Assembly (NCBI GenBank): GCA_036495095.1
Contig: DASXNK010000117.1
Span: 1 to 43,717, forward strand
DNA: 43,717 nucleotides
Direction: 5' to 3'
Source of the DNA: Candidatus Dormiibacterota bacterium
Lineage (GTDB): Bacteria; Chloroflexota; Dormibacteria; Aeolococcales; Aeolococcaceae
Position numbers and translations under genes: made by a program. How positions within the stretch are numbered: the first letter of the stretch is position 1; every line of letters begins with the position of its first letter. Below are positions 15,277-24,845 of the stretch, in pieces. The notes under the pieces were generated by a model that did not search any database, was not told where the DNA came from, and saw only the letters and a list, made by a program, of their open reading frames with translations.

Positions 15277-17235
15277 TCATCCTTTCACGACGATGTCGAT
15301 GTGGGAGCTCAGCTGCTGGCAGCCGCTGACGGCGGCGATGTCGAAGCTGTTGGTCCCCCGCTTCACGGTGGCGTCTGCGACATAGTGTCCTGGACCGAGC
15401 TGGCGGAGGGGGAGGTCGCCGCCGGTGCCCGCCTGCTTGATCGAGCTCACGGTCGCGTCCAGGCCGTTGCCGCCGGCGTCGAAGTAGGTGGCGTGGAACT
15501 CGACCTTCCCGGCGGTCTCGGGGTCGACGTAGATCTGCAGTTTCCCCACCGGGAGCACGATGTTGTAGAGGGTGGGCAGCCCGTTGCCTCCGGGCTGCAC
15601 GGTGAAGGTCTGCGGCGGCACCCGCGGGGTCACCGTCACCGGGATCTCCACCGACGCGCTGCCCCGGTTCACCAGCGCGGTGACCTGCCAGGCGGTCCCG
15701 AGCGCGAGGTTGCTGCCGGTCGCCGTCCAGGTGCCCGGGGCGGTGCGGGTCAGCGGCAGGGTGGTGGGGCCCAGGCTCTGGCAGGACGGGGCGGCGAACC
15801 CCAGCTGCACCCCGGTGGCGTCGAGCGGCCGGCCGGTGTCGTAGTCGGTGAGCACGGCGGAGAAGCGGTTGGGCCCGGTCGACCCCGGGGTGACGGTCAG
15901 CCGCATCCGCACGCTGGTGCCGTAGTCGTGGGCGTCGAGCACCAGCGACGGCGGTGCCTGGGCGGCGGCCCGGGCGACCTCCGAGGTCGGTGGTGCCTCG
16001 TTCACCAGCCCGGCGGCGACGAGCAGGGCGGCGACCGCCACCATCACCTCGACGCCGGCGACCCGCCGCAGCCCGCCCACCCCCCGCGCCGCCACCGGCA
16101 CATTGCGGAAGCGGTTGACGGCGCCGAGCCCGGCGAGCAGCAGCAGCAGCCCGACCTTGACCAGCACCAGGATGCCGAAGGTGGTGCCCCACAGCCGGTC
16201 CCAGGCGCCGATCTCGATCACCGCCCGCACCGTCCCGGTGGCGGCGACGGCGAGCAGGGCCACCCCCGCCAGGGTGCTGAACCGGCGGACGGCCCGTCCC
16301 CTCGCCTCGCCGGCCAGGCCCCGGATGCCCAGGAGCAGGGCGAACAGCCCCCCCACCCAGAGGGCGCCGGCGGCGATGTGCACCCACTGCATCGCGGCGT
16401 TCACCGCCACCGCCGACCCCGCCGCCGCGTGGCTGTTGAGCACGTCGGCGAGCATCGCCAGGGCGCCGGCCGTCCCGGCCACCCCCACCGCGGTGCGGCG
16501 CCGGGTGTCGCCGCCGCGGAAGGCGAGCACCAGCGCGGCGCCCGCGATCGCCAGCGGGATCGAGCGCTCCACCACGGTGCGGCCGATCGAGGTGGAGAAC
16601 ACGTCGCCCAGCCCCGCCCCGGCGTTCCTCGCCTGGGAGGCGATCACCGTCGCCGTCCCCACCACCGCGAGCCCCCATGCCACCGGCAGGGTGCGCACCA
16701 CCGCGCGGGCGGGCCGGGGCAGCACCATCGTCGCCACCCCGGCGCCGCCGACCAGCCCCACCAGTCCGAGGAAGAGCACGGCGCGCCCGGCGATGTCGGC
16801 GGCGCTGGGGCCGGGCGGCCCCGCCACCGACGCTGGGATCGACACCGAGCTGGGGTCCTTCCGCACCCCGAAGGCGAAGGCGCCGCCGGCGACGTGGCCG
16901 TCGACGTGCGAGAAGGTCCGCCAGCTGACCGTGTAGACCCCGGTGGGGAGGGGCTTCAGCGCGACCCGGAGCTGCAGCGGATTCCCCGGCACCGCCTGGG
17001 CGGCCCCCTGCTGGTACGGCTGGCCGCCGGTGGACAGCACCTCGATCGAGGAGAGCCGGGGGTCCGGCTCCTCGCCGAAGGTGATGATCACGTCGGCCGG
17101 CGGCTGGGGGAGGTCGGCCCCGCTGTCGGGCACGGAGCTCTGCCGCAGGGCGTGCGCGGAGGCGTGGAGCGGCAGCGCCGCCACCGCTCCGAGTGCCACC
17201 AGCAGGGCGACCAGCCCCAGGATCAGGCGCCGCAC
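15277..17235 (-). CDS. CopC-CopD fusion protein (copper import/handling) with C-terminal beta domain
   Basis: This 652-aa membrane protein joins a signal peptide (1-27), a CopC copper-binding domain (28-~125) and a CopD-type multi-helix membrane domain (~150-430), followed by an extra extracytoplasmic beta domain (~440-652). Cleavage after ASA leaves His28 as the first residue, the classic CopC Cu(II) ligand. FSHVDGHVAGGAFAFGV supplies the second histidine/aspartate cluster. The membrane part has HIAAGALWVGGLFAL, typical of CopD. The start is GTG at 17235, only 4 nt after the stop of the upstream gene. Fusions of this type are known as YcnJ-like proteins. The additional C-terminal domain resembles YtkA/FixH-like beta sandwiches. 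Confidence 0.88.
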   Translation of the reverse strand: MRRLILGLVALLVALGAVAALPLHASAHALRQSSVPDSGADLPQPPADVIITFGEEPDPRLSSIEVLSTGGQPYQQGAAQAVPGNPLQLRVALKPLPTGVYTVSWRTFSHVDGHVAGGAFAFGVRKDPSSVSIPASVAGPPGPSAADIAGRAVLFLGLVGLVGGAGVATMVLPRPARAVVRTLPVAWGLAVVGTATVIASQARNAGAGLGDVFSTSIGRTVVERSIPLAIAGAALVLAFRGGDTRRRTAVGVAGTAGALAMLADVLNSHAAAGSAVAVNAAMQWVHIAAGALWVGGLFALLLGIRGLAGEARGRAVRRFSTLAGVALLAVAATGTVRAVIEIGAWDRLWGTTFGILVLVKVGLLLLLAGLGAVNRFRNVPVAARGVGGLRRVAGVEVMVAVAALLVAAGLVNEAPPTSEVARAAAQAPPSLVLDAHDYGTSVRMRLTVTPGSTGPNRFSAVLTDYDTGRPLDATGVQLGFAAPSCQSLGPTTLPLTRTAPGTWTATGSNLALGTAWQVTALVNRGSASVEIPVTVTPRVPPQTFTVQPGGNGLPTLYNIVLPVGKLQIYVDPETAGKVEFHATYFDAGGNGLDATVSSIKQAGTGGDLPLRQLGPGHYVADATVKRGTNSFDIAAVSGCQQLSSHIDIVVKG

Positions 17236-17239
17236 GGTG

Positions 17240-17899
17240 CTAGAGCCCCGAGCTCCGCCGCCGCGCGCTCAGCCCGAGGCCGATGCCTGCGCCGCCGAGG
17301 ACGAGGGCGGCGAGCAGCGCCACCAGCGCGGTGGGCAGCGCGTCGGGCCTGCTCTCGACCCTGTCGACCCGGGCGCTGACCCGGTCGAGCTTGGTCGAGA
17401 TGTCGGTGACGCTCGGCACCCTGGCCGGGAACTCGACGCCGGCCGGGTTGTCCACGGTGGCGAAGGTCTTGTCGCTGGCCGTCGCGGTCTCGTCGACCGG
17501 GGTGTCCTTGATCTTCCCGCTGATGTGGAAGGTGTAGTTGCCCGGGGCGGTCGGGATGAAGTGCATCTGGTACTCGCCCGGCGTGCCCAGGCCGGTGTCG
17601 GGGTCGGCGGTGGGCACCAGCGGCATCGCGTCCATCCTCTGGCCGCCCAGGCTCACCTCCACCTTGAGGTCCTTGTCGGTGATGTCGGTGACCGGGGTGG
17701 TGTCCTGCTTGACGATCACCTGGACGGCGTTGTCGAAGCCCACGTACGCGGGCTCATGGAGCCAGCCCAGCGCGATCGTGTAGGGACCGAAGGGCTTGAC
17801 GATGTGGGCGAGGGCGGGATGGACGGCGCCGAGCGCCAGTGCCCCGGCGGCGAGCGCGGCGACGCCGGCGCGGGCTGTTCTGGATGTGGTGACTGTCAC
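17240..17899 (-). CDS. exported, C-terminally anchored beta-sandwich protein of the copper-type operon
   Basis: This 219-aa protein has a signal peptide ending ALA and a mature N-terminus [15 protein letters not shown]; a histidine at the first mature position recalls CopC-type copper binding. A beta-sandwich of about 130 residues follows, with an Ig/YtkA-like pattern ([21 protein letters not shown]). Then come a short predicted coiled region ([19 protein letters not shown]) and a C-terminal transmembrane helix with a basic end (SARRRSSGL). The start is GTG 17899 with AGGAG 7 nt upstream. It sits between the polytopic membrane gene and the CopC-CopD fusion, which starts 4 nt downstream, so the two are coupled. 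It probably presents metal to, or receives it from, the fusion protein (inference). Confidence 0.75.
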   Translation of the reverse strand: MTVTTSRTARAGVAALAAGALALGAVHPALAHIVKPFGPYTIALGWLHEPAYVGFDNAVQVIVKQDTTPVTDITDKDLKVEVSLGGQRMDAMPLVPTADPDTGLGTPGEYQMHFIPTAPGNYTFHISGKIKDTPVDETATASDKTFATVDNPAGVEFPARVPSVTDISTKLDRVSARVDRVESRPDALPTALVALLAALVLGGAGIGLGLSARRRSSGL

Positions 17900-17976
17900 G
17901 GAAGGGCTCCTCTCGGGGATCGACGGTTGACGGCGCGGGATCGCGCCGGCGGGCAGGCACGCCCGGGTCGTGTCGG

Positions 17977-18663
17977 TCAGTCCGGGAGGAGCAGCGGGGG
18001 AGGGCGGCGCCAGAGCTCGCGGCCGAAGCGGTCGAGCGGCGAGGCGACGGTGGCGCGCGCCGACTGCGGGGCTGCGGCGGCGCGGCCGAGATGGCGGAGC
18101 AGGGCGAGGAGCAGCCGCTCGCAGGCGGCGACGACGCCGCGGCGCTCGCCCAGCCGGCGGAGCACCAGCAGCACCGCCCAGGCGAGCGCCCAGGCGACCA
18201 GCACGAGCACGGCGAGGACCGGCGCGTGGACGCCGGTCACGGCGCCCAGTCCCGGCGGCGGCCGGCCGGCGGCGAGCGCCTCGGCGTTCTCCTGGAGGAG
18301 GTAGAGGCCGGCCTGGAGCAGGCTGAGCGGCAGCCAGAGGGCGAGAAGCTGGGCGCCCTCCGAGGGTCGCCGGGGCACCGGCGCGGCGGGGCGCCAGCCC
18401 GGTTCCCGGCCCCGCCAGCCGCCGGCGAGGGCGGCGCGGGTCTGCTCGAGGCGGCGGCCCAGTCTCCACCACGCCCGCCAGCAGCGCACCCCGAGCAGGG
18501 CGGCGCCAAGGGTGAGCAGCGCTCCCACCGGCAGCATGTACGCGTGCACCGGGGCGAGCACGACCGCGGAGAGCCGGGCGGCACCGGAGACTCGCGCGTA
18601 CTCGAGCGTATGGGTGAGCCAGACCCCGACGAGAGCGATGAGGATGACGCCGGGGGCGAGCAT
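17977..18663 (-). CDS. polytopic membrane protein, first gene of the CopC-CopD operon
   Basis: This 228-aa protein has about four to five hydrophobic helices (near residues 3-22, 30-60, 100-125 and 140-170), a basic cytoplasmic loop with RRLEQTR, and an Arg/Pro-rich tail ending PPPLLLPD. No known family was recognised. The start is taken at ATG 18663, which has GAGG 6 nt upstream. In-frame ATGs at 18687 and 18699 lack a ribosome site. A conserved-looking THTLEYARV segment follows the first helix. Gene order and same-strand spacing (77 nt to the next start) put it in the CopC-CopD operon, so an auxiliary membrane role there is plausible. Confidence 0.7.
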   Translation of the reverse strand: MLAPGVILIALVGVWLTHTLEYARVSGAARLSAVVLAPVHAYMLPVGALLTLGAALLGVRCWRAWWRLGRRLEQTRAALAGGWRGREPGWRPAAPVPRRPSEGAQLLALWLPLSLLQAGLYLLQENAEALAAGRPPPGLGAVTGVHAPVLAVLVLVAWALAWAVLLVLRRLGERRGVVAACERLLLALLRHLGRAAAAPQSARATVASPLDRFGRELWRRPPPLLLPD

Positions 18664-18786
18664 CCGCGGCCTCGCGGGAGGAAGCATGGCGGGGAGCATA
18701 GCGCGCAGATGCGCCCGAGGCTGTCAGACTACTCCGGTTCGGGGACCCGTCCTGCGCAGCGCAGTGACGCCGGGCGGGAGGAACTC

Positions 18787-19902
<1,116 letters not shown>

Positions 19903-19919
19903 TCCCACACCTCCGCGGT

Positions 19920-19945
19920 ACCGGCGTGTCATAAAGACGGCCGGT
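19920..19945 (+). terminator. weak hairpin after rpoD
   Basis: ACCGGC and GCCGGT form a 6-bp stem with a 14-nt A-containing loop, 18 nt past the stop. It could be a weak terminator or may lie inside the leader of the next gene. Confidence 0.3.
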
Positions 19946-19969
19946 GTCCGAGTCCTGGAGGGAGTGACC

Positions 19970-20848
19970 GTGGCTGCGCAGTCCTTCATCGACCGGCTCA
20001 TCCGCCAGCAGGGGTGGATGGACGGCGTCGCCGAGGCGGTGCAGGGCGCCGTCGGCAAGGCGTACGAGGCGCTGGGTCCGCGCGGTCGCGTCGTGAAGAA
20101 CGTCCTCCACGGCACCGCCGTGCTCGGCCACCCCCTCCACCCCGCGGTCACCGACGTGCCCATCGGCGCCTGCCTGGTCGGGCTGGTCGCCGACGCCACC
20201 GGCCAGCCGCGGGCGGGCGACACCGCCCTCGCCGTGGGGGTGGGGGCGTCCGCGCTGGCGGCGCTGAGCGGGTACACCGACTTCCACGAGACCTTCGGTC
20301 ACGAGCGCCGGGTGGCCCTCGCCCACGGTGCCGCGATGACCACCGCCCTCGGCCTCCAGCTCACCTCGCTGCTGCTCCGGGTGGCCGGCGGCGAGGGCGC
20401 GCGCCGCACCGCGGTGGGGCTCTCGACCGCGGGCTTCGCGGTGGTCGCGGCCAGCGCCTACCTCGGCGGCGACCTCGTCTACGGGATCGGCACCGCGGTG
20501 AACCGCAACGCGTTCCTCGAGGCCCCCGAGGACTTCGTCGACGTCGGCGCCTCGGGCGACTTCCCCGAGGGCGCCATGCGCCGGGTGCAGGCGGGGGCGG
20601 CGCCGGTGCTGCTGGTGCGGGTGAGCGGCCGGCTCCAGGGGATCAGCGCGGTCTGCTCCCACGCCGGCGGCCCCCTCGACGAGGGCGAGCTGGACGGCGA
20701 GTGCGTCACCTGCCCCTGGCACGGGTCGCGCTTCCGGGTCACCGACGGCACGGTGGTCGACGGCCCCGCGACCTTCCCGCAGCCCCCCTTCGTGGTGCGT
20801 GAGCACGACGGCCGGGTGGAGGTGAGGGTGGCGGTCCCGCTGCATTGA
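19970..20848 (+). CDS. DUF2231 membrane domain fused to a Rieske [2Fe-2S] domain
   Basis: This 292-aa protein has a DUF2231 part (~45-190) with four hydrophobic segments, opening HGTAVLGHPLHPAVTDVPIG. The C-terminal Rieske domain (~200-290) has ligands CSHAGG and CPWHGSRF, the full Cys-X-His...Cys-X2-His pattern. The GPATFPQPPF segment is typical of ferredoxin-like Rieske domains. The start is GTG 19970 with GGAGG 8 nt upstream; GTG 19964 is too close to that site. It is probably a membrane electron carrier or the redox part of an oxygenase-like system. The SDR-like gene overlaps its stop by TTGA, so the two may act together. Confidence 0.87.
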   Translation: MAAQSFIDRLIRQQGWMDGVAEAVQGAVGKAYEALGPRGRVVKNVLHGTAVLGHPLHPAVTDVPIGACLVGLVADATGQPRAGDTALAVGVGASALAALSGYTDFHETFGHERRVALAHGAAMTTALGLQLTSLLLRVAGGEGARRTAVGLSTAGFAVVAASAYLGGDLVYGIGTAVNRNAFLEAPEDFVDVGASGDFPEGAMRRVQAGAAPVLLVRVSGRLQGISAVCSHAGGPLDEGELDGECVTCPWHGSRFRVTDGTVVDGPATFPQPPFVVREHDGRVEVRVAVPLH

Positions 20849-21528
20849 GCGGCGAGCGCCGCCTGGTCGTCGTCGGCGGGGGCGGCGGGTCGCTGGGCCG
20901 CGCGGTGGTGACCCGGCTGCTCGCCGACGGCTGGCCGGTGGTGGTCGCCGCCCGGCACCTCCCCGACCCGGAGATCCCCGGGGCCCTCGTCGCCGCCTGC
21001 GACCTGGGCGACCCCGCGTCGGTGGCGGCGCTGGCCGAGCGGGTGCGCGCCGAGGGCGAGTGGGCGGGGGTGGTCAACTGTTCCGGCGGCTTCGCCGGCG
21101 ACCTCGGCCACCGGGTGTCCGAGGACGACCGCGCCGCCCGCCTCGACCTCAACCTGCTCGGCCCCTGGCGGCTGGCGGCGGCGGGGGCGCGGGCCATGGA
21201 GGAGCAGGGGGGCGGCGGCCGCATCGTCAACGTGCTCGGCCGCGCCGCCGTCGAGGTGGCCTCCGGGCAGGCCGTGTACCAGGTCGCGAAGGCGGCGCTG
21301 CTGCGCCTCACCGAGGTGATGGCCGCCGAGCTGCGCGAGGGCGGGATCACCGTCAACGCCGTCCTCCCCAGCGTCATGGACACCCCCGCGAATCGCGCCG
21401 GCATGCCCGACGCCGACTCCTCCCGCTGGGTGCCGGTCGACCGGGTCGCCGCCGCGGTGGCCTGGCTGCTCTCCCCGGACGCCGACCTGGTCAGCGGCGC
21501 GGCAGTGCCGGTGTACGGACGGGCCTGA
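20845..21528 (+). CDS. short-chain dehydrogenase/reductase-like protein lacking the usual catalytic serine
   Basis: This 227-aa single-domain Rossmann protein has the nucleotide-binding loop VGGGGGSLGRA near the N-terminus, NCSGG at the NNAG position, and the active-site YQVAK (YxxxK). The residue 13 positions before this tyrosine, where SDR enzymes normally have serine (in ISS), is glycine, in NVLGRAA. Either catalysis is altered or a nearby serine (VASGQ) substitutes. The C-terminus keeps NAVLPSVMDTPAN and the final SGAAVPVYG. It starts with TTG at 20845, overlapping the stop of the Rieske gene (TTGA), an unusual start supported by coupling and by in-frame homology from the first residues. 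Substrate unknown. Confidence 0.85.
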   Translation: MSGERRLVVVGGGGGSLGRAVVTRLLADGWPVVVAARHLPDPEIPGALVAACDLGDPASVAALAERVRAEGEWAGVVNCSGGFAGDLGHRVSEDDRAARLDLNLLGPWRLAAAGARAMEEQGGGGRIVNVLGRAAVEVASGQAVYQVAKAALLRLTEVMAAELREGGITVNAVLPSVMDTPANRAGMPDADSSRWVPVDRVAAAVAWLLSPDADLVSGAAVPVYGRA

Positions 21529-21644
21529 CCCGGGGCGGCGGTTTGACTAGGTGCGCACGGTCCATTGTGGCCTGGCGGTCAGGACTCCGTGCTGCGGGCA
21601 CAAACCGAAGGTTCCAGCTGCTGTGCGCGCCATGGCGACGCCCC

Positions 21645-21656
21645 CGACCACGGTCG
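21645..21656. promoter_or_regulatory. CGACC-AC-GGTCG palindrome upstream of the PucR-like gene
   Basis: A short perfect dyad about 40 bp upstream of the candidate -35. It is a possible operator for autoregulation; it could be chance in GC-rich DNA. Confidence 0.25.
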
Positions 21657-21697
21657 TTTGTCCCAAGTCCACGCCGGTTCACCCCCATGGGTGTCCG

Positions 21698-21726
21698 GTG
21701 ACTCGCCTGTCCAGGCCCGATACGGT
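21698..21726 (+). promoter_or_regulatory. sigma-70-type promoter of the PucR-like regulator gene
   Basis: GTGACT, 17 bp, TACGGT, about 27 nt before ATG 21753. Both hexamers match consensus in most of the important positions. Confidence 0.45.
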
Positions 21727-21752
21727 GGCGGAAATTGCGACGAAGGGGACGG

Positions 21753-23429
21753 ATGACAACTGTGCTGCCCGCACGCGAGGACGATACCGCCACCGCCGAG
21801 GAACCGCGTGTCCTCAACCTTCGCGGCCGTCCTGCGACCGCGTCCGCTTCGCGCCGGCGCGCCGCCGCGGTGACCGTGGCCGACTGCCTGCGCCTGCCCG
21901 CGCTGCGCGGCAGCGAGGTGGTCGCCGGCGCCGCCGGGCTCGACGCCCCCGTCCATCGCGCCTCGACCGCGTCGCAGACCCATGGCTGCGTCCCCGGCGA
22001 GCTCCGGCTGCTGGGCCGGCTGCTCACCGCCGACGCCGTCCACATCGCCCACGAGCGCGGCGCCGCCGCCCTCGCGGCCGCGGTGGTGTCGGCGGAGGCG
22101 GCCGCGGCGGCCGGCCTGCTGGGGACGCCGGTGATCCGGCTCGCCCACCACGTCGACCTCGAGCTCATCGCCACCGAGCTCACCGACTTCATCGTCCGGG
22201 CGCTCGAGGAGAGCCTCGCCGAGCTCGGGCGAGTCAGCTCGCGGCTCGCCGCCGCCGGCGCCTCCGACCTGCGGATGGAGAGCCTGAGCGAGGCCCTCGC
22301 CTCGGCGCTCGGCGCCACCGTGCTGATCGAGGACGCGGAGTTCCGGGTGCTCTACGCGGCCGGTCCCGGCGCCGCCGAGCGCACCCGCATCGACGCCGCG
22401 CGGGCGCGGGGGAACGCCGCCGACGAGCACGGCTCGATGGCGCTCCGCGACTTCTACCGCACCCTGGTCAAGACCGGGCGGCCCGCCTGGCTGCACCCCG
22501 ACCCGCGGCTCGGCGTGCTGGTGCCGCGGCTGGTGGCGCCGATCGTCGCCTCCTGCGAGGTGCTCGGATACTGCAGCGTGTTCTTCCCCGACAAGACCCC
22601 CGACCAGCGGGTGGTCACGGTCGCGGTGGAGCAGGCCTCGAACCTGCTCGGCCTGGCGCTGCTCCACGAGCGGGTCATCGGCATGAGCCGCCGGACCGCG
22701 TGCGCGAGCATGCTCGTCGACCTGCTCGACGGCCGCATGTCGGCCCAGCTCCTCCGCACCCGGGCGGGGCAGCTCGGTGTCGACCTCAGCGCCGGACTGA
22801 CGGTGGCGCTCTTCGAGGGGCCCCCCGACCAGCGCCCCGAGGCCTGGCTGCGCCACGCGCTGACCACGCTCAACGGCCAGCGCGACTCCCTGGTGGACGT
22901 CGTCGCCGGGACGGTCGTGGCCCCGCTCGCCGGCTGCGACCGGCCCAGGGCGCTGCGCTGGCTCCGTGGCCTCTGCGTCGCCTGCGGCGGCGGCGCCGCG
23001 GTGCTCGGCCGCGCCACCGACGTCGACGGCGTGCCCACCGCCTACGCCGAGACCCGGCGGGTCCTCGACCTGGTGGGCCGCTCCGAGGCCGCGTCGCGCG
23101 GCGCCGTCGTCGACGTCGAGGACCTCGGCCTCCTCGGTGTGCTCATCGACTCCTCCGCCAGCGGAGCGCTGGAGCGCTTCTGGCAGCGGCGGCTCGCCCC
23201 CCTGCGCGAGTACGACTCCCGCGAGCGCAGCGACCTCTGCGGGTCCCTGGCCGCGTTCTTCGAGGAGGGCGGCCTGCGCCGCGCCGCCCGGCGGATGAAC
23301 CTCCATCCCAACTCGTTCAACTACCGCCTGCGGCGCGCCGAGCAGATCGGCGGCTTCTCGCTCGCCGACCCCGACGCCCGCCTCGAGCTCCAGCTGGCGC
23401 TGCGCTGCCAGCGCCTTCTCGGCCGCTGA
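21753..23429 (+). CDS. PucR/CdaR-family transcriptional regulator
   Basis: This 558-aa cytoplasmic regulator has an N-terminal PucR-type part (~40-160: VTVADCLRLPALRGSEVVAG, STASQTHGC) and a middle sensor-like region (~180-300: LIEDAEFRVLYAAGP, VAPIVASCEVLGYCSVFF). A CdaR/GGDEF-like region (~310-430) follows. The C-terminal helix-turn-helix ends LCGSLAAFFEEGGLRRAARRMNLHPNSFNYRLRRAEQIGGF, the classic HTH_30 signature. The start is ATG 21753, with AGGGG 4-7 nt upstream. Such regulators control catabolism of purines, sugars or amino acids. The only same-strand neighbour is the LivM-like permease 25 nt downstream, which makes that gene a candidate target. Confidence 0.9.
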   Translation: MTTVLPAREDDTATAEEPRVLNLRGRPATASASRRRAAAVTVADCLRLPALRGSEVVAGAAGLDAPVHRASTASQTHGCVPGELRLLGRLLTADAVHIAHERGAAALAAAVVSAEAAAAAGLLGTPVIRLAHHVDLELIATELTDFIVRALEESLAELGRVSSRLAAAGASDLRMESLSEALASALGATVLIEDAEFRVLYAAGPGAAERTRIDAARARGNAADEHGSMALRDFYRTLVKTGRPAWLHPDPRLGVLVPRLVAPIVASCEVLGYCSVFFPDKTPDQRVVTVAVEQASNLLGLALLHERVIGMSRRTACASMLVDLLDGRMSAQLLRTRAGQLGVDLSAGLTVALFEGPPDQRPEAWLRHALTTLNGQRDSLVDVVAGTVVAPLAGCDRPRALRWLRGLCVACGGGAAVLGRATDVDGVPTAYAETRRVLDLVGRSEAASRGAVVDVEDLGLLGVLIDSSASGALERFWQRRLAPLREYDSRERSDLCGSLAAFFEEGGLRRAARRMNLHPNSFNYRLRRAEQIGGFSLADPDARLELQLALRCQRLLGR

Positions 23430-23454
23430 CCTGAGGGCCGGTCCCCGCCTCGCC

Positions 23455-24594
23455 GTGGGGGCGGTGGTGGCGTTCGTCGCACTCCTCGCGACCCTGATCG
23501 TCCCCGTCGTCCAGGCCGACAGCCGGTACGAGCCGGTGGTGCTCACCGGGGTGGCCGCGGGCCTGGCGGCGGCGCTCGGGGTGCTGGGGACGCGCCGCCT
23601 GGTGGCCGTGCTCGGCGCCGCCGCGGTGGTCGCCATCCTGCTGTCGCCGCAGCTCGCCGCACCGGGGCCGCTGCTGCGCAGCGCCGACCTGGGCGCCGTC
23701 CTCGCCATCTCCGGGCTCGGCGTGGTGGTGCTCGGCGGCTGGGCGGGCCAGCCCTTCCTCGCGCCGCTCGCGGTGACCGGCCTGGGGGCGTACACCGTCA
23801 CCTGGGTTGTCGCCGGCCTGGGACAGCCCGCGGTCACCGGTGTCTGCTGCGCCCTGGCGGTGAGCCTCGGTCTCGGCCTGCTGCTCTGGGCGGTGTGCAC
23901 CGGGCGCGGCCAGACCGCGGTCGCGGTGGTCACCCTCGGCCTCGCCGCCGTGCTCGACGCCGCCGTGTTCCGCAGCGACCGGGCCGGCGGGGTGCGGCTC
24001 ATGCCCGGCGATCCCGCGCCGGCGTCGCTGCGCCACTACGCCCTGCTCGCCGTGCTCGGCGTGTGCATCCTCGGCGTGGCGGGGATGCGCCGCGGCGGCA
24101 CCCGCCTCGCCCTGGTGGCGGCCCGCTCCGAGGCCGCCGCCGCCGCGCGTGGCGTCGACGTCGCCCGGGCCCGGCGCACCGCCTGGACTTCCGCCTGCCT
24201 GCTCGCCGGGATCGCGGGATGCGCGCTCGCGCTGGTCGAGGGGGGCGCCGCCCCCGCACTCCTCCACCCCCTCGACTCGCTGCGGCTGGTGGGCCTCGTC
24301 ATGGTCCTCGGCCGCACCCGGATCACCGCCGCGCTGGTCGCCGGGGCGGTCTGCGGCCTCGCCGCCGCACCCCCCCTGACCGCCGGTGCGCTGTCGGGAG
24401 GGGAACCCACCTGGCTCGACCTGGCGGTTGGGACGTCCGTGGTGGTCGGGGTGCTCGGCCGCGAGTGGTGGCGCCGCGATCACAAAACCCTGCGTGCCCT
24501 GGTTGGGCCCGCCGCCGCAGGGGCGGTCGGTGCAGTGAGTCCATCCCGGAAGCCCGGTACCTGGTTCGGAGCGATGTCCGGTGACGCTGAATGA
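23455..24594 (+). CDS. orphan LivM-like branched-chain amino acid permease-type membrane protein
   Basis: This 379-aa protein with about 9-10 hydrophobic segments has the LivM hallmarks in diverged form. GGWAGQPFLAPLAVTGLGAYT corresponds to the GWAGQ-S-GQ-F region, and ARSEAAAAARGVDVARARRTAWTSACLLAGIAGCAL is the EAA-like loop that contacts the ATPase. No cognate ATPase, LivH or binding protein lies beside it; it could pair with components elsewhere or be a specialised transporter remnant. The start GTG 23455 is 25 nt after the regulator's stop and has no clear ribosome site; an upstream non-ATG start cannot be excluded. The C-terminal tail is hydrophilic. Confidence 0.72.
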   Translation: MGAVVAFVALLATLIVPVVQADSRYEPVVLTGVAAGLAAALGVLGTRRLVAVLGAAAVVAILLSPQLAAPGPLLRSADLGAVLAISGLGVVVLGGWAGQPFLAPLAVTGLGAYTVTWVVAGLGQPAVTGVCCALAVSLGLGLLLWAVCTGRGQTAVAVVTLGLAAVLDAAVFRSDRAGGVRLMPGDPAPASLRHYALLAVLGVCILGVAGMRRGGTRLALVAARSEAAAAARGVDVARARRTAWTSACLLAGIAGCALALVEGGAAPALLHPLDSLRLVGLVMVLGRTRITAALVAGAVCGLAAAPPLTAGALSGGEPTWLDLAVGTSVVVGVLGREWWRRDHKTLRALVGPAAAGAVGAVSPSRKPGTWFGAMSGDAE

Positions 24595-24845
24595 GGCGCT
24601 CCATACGCTTCTCCTCATGGATCTGACGGAGTTCCCTGTGTCCGCGCGTGACGAGTGCAGCCCTCGTCGCGGGTGGCCGAGGTATCGCTTCCCCGGCGCG
24701 GCGGCCGTCGCCTGCCCGCCAGGCGGATGTGATGAAGGAGTAGTCAAGGAGGTGCCCATACGCCGAGCCTGAACGTGGCAATTGGGTGTGTGAGATCGAT
24801 GGCGGGCACGGAGAAACCCTGCCCGCACTTAGAGGAATTCACTGT
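24595..24845 (+). promoter_or_regulatory. 250-bp leader region of the cupredoxin-propeller gene with a hairpin
   Basis: This is less GC-rich than its surroundings and contains no convincing gene. A 7-bp stem (GCGGGCA 24802-24808 with TGCCCGC 24820-24826, 11-nt loop) ends 4 nt before the AGAGGA ribosome site. It could control access to that site or contribute to mRNA stability. No known riboswitch class was recognised. A weak ATGAGG/CCTCAT repeat (about 24596-24617) follows the permease stop. Confidence 0.35.

Noticed and set aside
15106-17379. A 757-codon + strand open frame
   Set aside because: Antisense to the CopC-CopD fusion; no signal, domain or ribosome site.
21579-24002. A long minus-strand open frame across the PucR-like gene
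   Set aside because: Same reason: antisense to a gene with clear protein motifs, with biased composition.
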